Origin: Erythrobacteraceae bacterium
GTDB taxonomy: Bacteria > Pseudomonadota > Alphaproteobacteria > Sphingomonadales > Sphingomonadaceae
DNA length: 64,000 nt
Direction: 5' to 3'
Assembly: GCA_027489065.1 (NCBI GenBank)
Contig: JAIYAM010000060.1
Span: 21,498 to 85,497, forward strand
Within the stretch, counting starts at the first letter, position 1; each line of letters opens with the position of its first letter. Under the pieces are notes generated by a model. The model did not search any database and was not told where the DNA came from. It saw only the letters and a list, made by a program, of their open reading frames with translations. Positions 59,886 through 64,000 of the stretch are shown piece by piece. A program made the translations under genes and the position numbers.

Positions 59886-60544
59886 TGCACCTTCTCGAAC
59901 TGCTCGATCACCCATTCCTCTTCGCTCGCCGCGCCGATCCATTCGGCCATCCAGTCATGCTCCCAGATGGCCTGCATATAGGCCTGCGCGAAGCCGGGGA
60001 CGCCGATGTCGTAGGTGACGAAGCGCGTCACGACAGGGGCGTAGAAGATGTCGGCGGCGCCGAAGGTTCCGAACAGGTAGGGCCCCGCGCTCCCGTGCCG
60101 TGCGCGCGCTTCGGCCCACAGCTGGAGGATGCGCACGATGTCGTGCTTGGTCGCGTCGGAGAGGCCCGGCAGCTCCACCCGCCGGCGGATGTTCATCGGC
60201 AGTTCGCGCCGCAGGGACTGGTAGCCCGAGTGCATCTCGGCGACCATCGCGCGCGCCATCCCGCGGGCGGCTTCATCCTTGGGCCAGAACCGCTCGCGGC
60301 CCACTTTATCGGCGCAATATTCGAGGATTGCGAGGCTGTCCCACACCACCACATCGCCGTCCCACAGGATCGGCACCTTGCCGCTCGACGGCTGGACCTC
60401 GCCCATGTCGTGCTTCAGGCGGTCCCATTCCTCGCCCATGATCGGCACGGTGAGCTCGTCGAAATGGAGCCCCGATTGCTTGACCGCCAGCCAGCCGCGC
60501 AAGCTCCAGCTCGAATAGTTCTTGTTGCCGATGATGAGTTTCAT
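59882..60544 (-). CDS. Glutathione S-transferase family protein
   Basis: Predicted 220-residue GST-like protein. The N-terminal thioredoxin fold has MKLIIGNKNYSSWSLRGWLA (Ser/Tyr candidates for thiol activation), GKVPILWDGD with the conserved cis-Pro, and WDSLAILEY with the Glu/Ser that bind the glutathione gamma-glutamyl group. The C-terminal half is helical. The type matches YfcF/GstB-like bacterial enzymes. It is the upstream gene of a coupled pair with the S1/P1 nuclease and is divergent from the VOC gene. Confidence 0.87.
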   Translation of the reverse strand: MKLIIGNKNYSSWSLRGWLAVKQSGLHFDELTVPIMGEEWDRLKHDMGEVQPSSGKVPILWDGDVVVWDSLAILEYCADKVGRERFWPKDEAARGMARAMVAEMHSGYQSLRRELPMNIRRRVELPGLSDATKHDIVRILQLWAEARARHGSAGPYLFGTFGAADIFYAPVVTRFVTYDIGVPGFAQAYMQAIWEHDWMAEWIGAASEEEWVIEQFEKVQ

Positions 60545-60598
60545 GTCGGTCTGCTCCACCTGCAAGACTGATTGGAGGCTCCCGTAGGTATTAAGGCT

Positions 60599-60622
60599 GG
60601 AACTGTCGAGGCTGAACGGGTT
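60599..60622 (+). promoter_or_regulatory. EcfG-type general-stress promoter
   Basis: GGAAC at 60599-60603 and GTT at 60620-60622 are separated by 16 bases, an exact match to the alphaproteobacterial EcfG consensus GGAAC-N16/17-GTT. It is correctly placed 24 bases before ATG 60646 of the VOC gene, with a GGAG ribosome binding site in between. Confidence 0.6.
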
Positions 60623-60645
60623 ATCCGGCGCATAAGGAGACCCGC

Positions 60646-61065
60646 ATGACCCTGCCCCCTTTCCACCTCGCCTTCCCGGTCGACGACCTCGCCGCCGCGC
60701 GCCGTTTCTACGGCGAGGTGATGGGTTGCGCCGAGGGGCGTTCCTCCGACGAGTGGATCGACTTCGACTTCCACGGCCACCAGATCGTCGCCCACCTGGC
60801 ACCCGGACAGGCGGGAGACCGGGCGAGCAACCATGTCGACGGGCACGGCGTCCCTGTCCCGCATTTCGGGCTCGTGCTGACGATGGAGGCGTGGGAGGCG
60901 CTTGCCGAGCGCCTGCGGACGGGCGGCTGCGAATTCGTGATTGAACCGACCATCCGCTTCAAGGGCCAACCGGGCGAGCAAGCCACGATGTTCCTGCGCG
61001 ATCCCAGCGGCAATGCGCTCGAGTTCAAGGCGTTTGCGGACATGGGCAAGCTGTTTGCCAAGTGA
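60646..61065 (+). CDS. VOC/glyoxalase superfamily protein
   Basis: Predicted 139-residue protein with paired beta-alpha-beta-beta-beta modules of the vicinal oxygen chelate fold. [21 protein letters not shown] is the typical first module, with its metal-binding His near residue 7. [13 protein letters not shown] and [15 protein letters not shown], the latter with the C-terminal Glu, form the second. Such proteins include dioxygenases and resistance proteins; the substrate is unknown. ATAAGGAGA precedes the ATG. An exact EcfG-type promoter match lies upstream. Confidence 0.87.
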   Translation: MTLPPFHLAFPVDDLAAARRFYGEVMGCAEGRSSDEWIDFDFHGHQIVAHLAPGQAGDRASNHVDGHGVPVPHFGLVLTMEAWEALAERLRTGGCEFVIEPTIRFKGQPGEQATMFLRDPSGNALEFKAFADMGKLFAK

Positions 61066-61255
61066 CGATTCGATTGGCTCGTTGGCCAAGCTGAGGCCCA
61101 TATCTGCTTTTGGCTAGCGACCCCGAAGCTGCCATCCGGCGAAGAAGGCAAGGCACCAACTCGCCGAAACTGACCCTCGTTATTCAGATGATAATGTCGC
61201 CCTTGTCCTGTCCTGTTACCGCGCGCGGCAACTTGAGGCGATCCGGGGATACAGA

Positions 61256-63172
61256 TTGGTTTTCCTTGATGACGTTGACACCCGCGAAGTGGCGCTCGTG
61301 GAGTTTGGCAGCTTTGTTCTCGATAGCGACGATCTTGATGCCATCCTTACCGAGGGTTGCAGGCTGATCGCCGAGGCGCTTGGCACCCCCTTTGCCAAGA
61401 TCATCCAGATTGAGCCCGATCACAACACCGGGCTGGTCCGCGCCGGAGTGGGCTGGAATGACGGCGTAGTAGGGCACGAACGTATTTCCTTGTCGGGCAA
61501 CACGTCGGAGGCATTTGCGATCAATTCCGCAGAGCCCGTCATTACGCAGGACGTATCGGACGAAACACGTTTCACCTTTCCGCAATTCCTGATCGATCAC
61601 AGGGTGAGCGCGATCGTGAATGTGCCGATCTTTTTGCCAGGCCGCGTGGCGTGGGGCCTGCTGCAGGTGGATGATTGCCAGCCGCGCAATTTCGGGCCTG
61701 TGGAGATCAACTTTCTCAAGGCCTATGCCATGGTGCTTGGGCCGGTCATTGACCGCCTTTATGCCGTTGATGAGCGCGAAGATGCACGCGCGAAACTTGT
61801 CGAACGGGAGGCTCGTTTACACCGGATTCTCAGCCGGATGGGCGAGGGGTGGGCGATTCTGAGCCCCGATTTCACGATCGCTGACTTCAATTGCGAGGGG
61901 CTGCGCATGATAGGCCGCCCCGGCGAAAACGTGATCGGACGTTCGCTTTGGGACGTGTATCCCGGCAGTGATCAAGCTGACGTCAGCCGGGTTTTCAAGC
62001 AGGCGATGGAAGAACGCGTCGCCGTCACGATCGAGCACGAGGTTTTCGTCGATGGCCGGTCCCCGATCTGGGTGGAAATGCGGGCCTACCCGAATGACGA
62101 TGGCACTCTTGCCGTCTTCTGGCATGACGTTACCCGCCGCACGATGGATTTCGTTGCGCTGCAACGAAACGAGGAAAAGCTCAGAAGCGCCATAGAAGTG
62201 GCTGGGGTCGGATTGTGGGATGTGGATCTGCTTTCTGGGACAGCCACCTGGTCGGATGAGTTTTTCCGGATGCTCGGTCATGAACCCGGAGCGGTCGAGC
62301 CCGGTTACGATGCCGGGTTGGTTCACCTGCACGGCGACGAGCAGACCGTCGAGGATGCCAAAGTCAAAGCATGCATGGATGCGCGTGAGGATTACTCTTC
62401 CGAGTTCCGGGTAATCCATCCCGACGGTGCATTGCGCTGGCTTCGGGCGCGAGGGCGGTTCTTCTACAATGCCGCGAACGAGCCGGAGCGCATGCTCGGG
62501 GCGGCAATCGACATTACGGAATCGATGGAATTGCAAGAACGCCAGCGGCTGCTGGTCGGCGAATTGCAGCACCGCACCCGCAATCTCATGAGCGTCGTCC
62601 GCTCGATAGCCGAGACGACCGGACGCAGCAGCAACGACTTCGAAGAATTTCGCCACAAGTTCCGCGACCGGCTGGACGCCCTGGGACGGGTTCAGGGGCT
62701 TCTTTCGCAGCTTGGTCCCAATGAACGCGTCACGTTTGACCAACTGCTTAGAACGGAACTCGCCGCCCTGACCGACGAAGCTGCCCTAAGGAAGATGGAC
62801 CTCAGCGGGCCGAGCGGGATCGCGCTGCGCTCGGGTAGTGTTCAGGCTCTGGCTATGGCGTTGCACGAGCTGGGAACCAACGCGCTGAAATACGGAGCGT
62901 TCAAGCAGGATGAGGCACGTCTGCAGATCAGCTGGGCGGTCGAGCAATCCGAAGGCGAAGCACGGCCTTGGCTGGTCATCGACTGGCGCGAAAGCGGCGT
63001 GGAGATGGCTGCCGACGGACAGACGCAAAGGTCTGGCCAAGGACGCAAACTGATCGAGATGGGACTTCCGTACCAGCTTGCCGCGCGCACGACCTACGAA
63101 CTGGGCTCGGACGGCGTGCACTGCACGATCGCTATCCCGCTGCCGGAAAAAGGGGCTAACCGTCATGGTTGA
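61256..63172 (+). CDS. HWE-family sensor histidine kinase, GAF-PAS-PAS (copy 2)
   Basis: Predicted 638-residue soluble kinase. A GAF domain (about 15-170, ILTEGCRLIAEALGTPFAKI) precedes two PAS regions (about 180-300 and 310-425), then an HWE core with phospho-acceptor His439 in GELQHRTRN, LHELGTNALKYGAF and IDWRESG, carrying the Trp-x-Glu. The start is TTG 61256 with GGGGAT upstream; no ATG, GTG or TTG exists in frame further upstream to the stop at 61115. A receiver gene overlaps its 3' end by eight bases. It is not a close copy of the kinase at 21317. Confidence 0.87.
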   Translation: MVFLDDVDTREVALVEFGSFVLDSDDLDAILTEGCRLIAEALGTPFAKIIQIEPDHNTGLVRAGVGWNDGVVGHERISLSGNTSEAFAINSAEPVITQDVSDETRFTFPQFLIDHRVSAIVNVPIFLPGRVAWGLLQVDDCQPRNFGPVEINFLKAYAMVLGPVIDRLYAVDEREDARAKLVEREARLHRILSRMGEGWAILSPDFTIADFNCEGLRMIGRPGENVIGRSLWDVYPGSDQADVSRVFKQAMEERVAVTIEHEVFVDGRSPIWVEMRAYPNDDGTLAVFWHDVTRRTMDFVALQRNEEKLRSAIEVAGVGLWDVDLLSGTATWSDEFFRMLGHEPGAVEPGYDAGLVHLHGDEQTVEDAKVKACMDAREDYSSEFRVIHPDGALRWLRARGRFFYNAANEPERMLGAAIDITESMELQERQRLLVGELQHRTRNLMSVVRSIAETTGRSSNDFEEFRHKFRDRLDALGRVQGLLSQLGPNERVTFDQLLRTELAALTDEAALRKMDLSGPSGIALRSGSVQALAMALHELGTNALKYGAFKQDEARLQISWAVEQSEGEARPWLVIDWRESGVEMAADGQTQRSGQGRKLIEMGLPYQLAARTTYELGSDGVHCTIAIPLPEKGANRHG

Positions 63173-63539
63173 ACAAGTCTTGGGCGCGTGCCGCGTGCTC
63201 GTTGTCGAGGACGAATACACGATCGCCGAGGAGATCTGCTTCGAACTGAAGCGCGTCGGAGCCGTAGTGATCGGCCCGGTCGGCCAATTGCGCGCCGCGA
63301 TCGATCTCGTCAGAACTGCGCCCGAAATCGACGTGTCCGTGCTGGACTTGAACCTCGGCGGCGAGACCGTCTTTCCTCTGGCCGATCTGCTAGCGGAGCG
63401 AGGCGTGCCGATCATCTTTGCGACCGGATACGATGCGCAGTCGATCCCCTCCCGGTTCGCACCCGCTGCCACGCTCGTTAAGCCGGTGGCGATTTCAGCG
63501 ATGGTCAAAGCGGTGAGCTCTGCGATCATAGCAAGATGA
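63165..63539 (+). CDS. Single-domain response regulator receiver (copy 2)
   Basis: Predicted 124-residue stand-alone receiver with VLVVEDEYTIAEEI, phospho-acceptor Asp61 in SVLDLNLGG, FATGYD and a conserved Lys in TLVKPVA. It has no output domain. ATG 63165 lies inside the end of the kinase gene, so translation is coupled. It is more similar in design than in sequence to the receiver at 23467-23841. Confidence 0.88.
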   Translation: MVEQVLGACRVLVVEDEYTIAEEICFELKRVGAVVIGPVGQLRAAIDLVRTAPEIDVSVLDLNLGGETVFPLADLLAERGVPIIFATGYDAQSIPSRFAPAATLVKPVAISAMVKAVSSAIIAR

Positions 63540-63619
63540 TACGCAAGGTCGTCGGCAGGGCACCCGCAAGGATTGTGCGCCGGTGAGCGGCTAAGGCAAG
63601 AAGGCGCGCCTGATTACGC

Positions 63620-64000
63620 CTACCCCATCCACCCCTCGCCCAGGGCGTCCGACACCACCGCGGCGCGCAGGGCTTCGATGCCCATGCCTTTCTCACTGCT
63701 GGTGAGGTGCAGTTCGGGGTAGGCGGCGACGTGCTTGCGCACTTCGGCAGCGGTCTTTTCGGCGACGGCGGCGAGTTCGCTCGCCTTGATCTTGTCGGTC
63801 TTGGTCAGCACCACACGGTAGCCCACGGCCGCCTCGTCGAGCATCTTCATCATCACCCGGTCGACGTCCTTCAACCCGTGCCGGCTGTCGACCAGCACCA
63901 GCGTGCGGGCCAGCACCTGCCGCCCGCGCAGGTAGGAGTTCACCAGCGCCTTCCACTTGTCGACCACCTTGATCGGCGCCTTGGCAAAGCCGTAGCCGGG
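63620..64000 (-). CDS. engB: Ribosome biogenesis GTPase EngB/YsxC (3' part, truncated by window end)
   Basis: The frame runs off the end of the window; 126 C-terminal residues are visible. The first residues read PGYGFAKAPIKVV, the switch II (G3) motif of EngB. LTKTDKIK is the G4 motif that selects guanine and LTSSEKGMGIEALR contains G5. EngB binds GTP and acts in assembly of the large ribosomal subunit. The N-terminal P-loop lies outside the window. Confidence 0.92.
   Translation of the reverse strand, partial: PGYGFAKAPIKVVDKWKALVNSYLRGRQVLARTLVLVDSRHGLKDVDRVMMKMLDEAAVGYRVVLTKTDKIKASELAAVAEKTAAEVRKHVAAYPELHLTSSEKGMGIEALRAAVVSDALGEGWMG

Overview
The window reads as one contiguous piece of a high-GC alphaproteobacterial chromosome, most likely from Sphingomonadales and probably an Erythrobacteraceae-like organism. 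This rests on the gene set: an EipA/DUF1134 envelope protein, HWE-type histidine kinases paired with single-domain receivers, an EcfG-like sigma factor, a TonB-dependent receptor of sphingomonad type, rpsT next to dnaA, and housekeeping promoters of the TTGCCG-N17-TATAGC style. The taxonomic call is inference because no rRNA lies in the window. No insertion sequence, integrase, CRISPR array or phage gene was found.

Layout. 1-7.6 kb: the end of a membrane protein, a BLUF photoreceptor with an apparent ATC start, an M50-like membrane metalloprotease, a GNAT acetyltransferase, two class I aminotransferases, eipA, tRNA-Ser(GCT) with a clear promoter, and a TonB-dependent receptor. 7.8-33 kb: a dense block of stress and envelope functions. 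It holds a PRC-barrel protein, SemiSWEET, an SDR, a ZIP transporter overlapping a manganese catalase, a glycosyltransferase/UDP-galactopyranose mutase fusion overlapping a GH5-like enzyme, PncC, two hemerythrins and Ku-LigD end joining. It also holds two Crp/Fnr regulators flanking an HWE kinase-receiver pair, a FUS-like low-complexity protein, a CPA1 antiporter with otsB and otsA, a DUF4142 lipoprotein, an ECF sigma factor, and a GlsB-like protein with a small lipoprotein. 33-41.5 kb: a methyltransferase, a GT2 glycosyltransferase, then smr-mltA-tim44 divergent from secB, murJ, trpS and a DUF4136 lipoprotein.

41.6-64 kb is mainly housekeeping: an RBBP9-like hydrolase, dut-coaBC, a polytopic membrane protein, ubiB-ubiE divergent from mutM, rpsT, dnaA with a phased ACAGG repeat array behind it, DUF983-ThiF/MoeB, a sirtuin, dapB-nth and a lipoprotein. 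These are followed by a dicarboxylate symporter, dapE, a LysE exporter, an S1/P1 nuclease with a GST, a VOC protein behind an EcfG-type promoter match, a second HWE kinase-receiver pair, and the 3' part of engB (ysxC).

How the genes fit together. The 7.8-33 kb block combines oxidative protection (Mn catalase, ZIP, hemerythrins, SDR), osmotic protection (trehalose, cation/proton antiport), DNA end joining (Ku, LigD), envelope polysaccharide modification (GT-UGM fusion, GH5) and its own regulators. It looks like a general-stress island. The HWE kinase plus receiver architecture occurs twice and is typical of alphaproteobacterial general-stress and light signalling. Most of the long unannotated ORFs in the supplied track are antisense or out-of-frame shadows caused by high GC.
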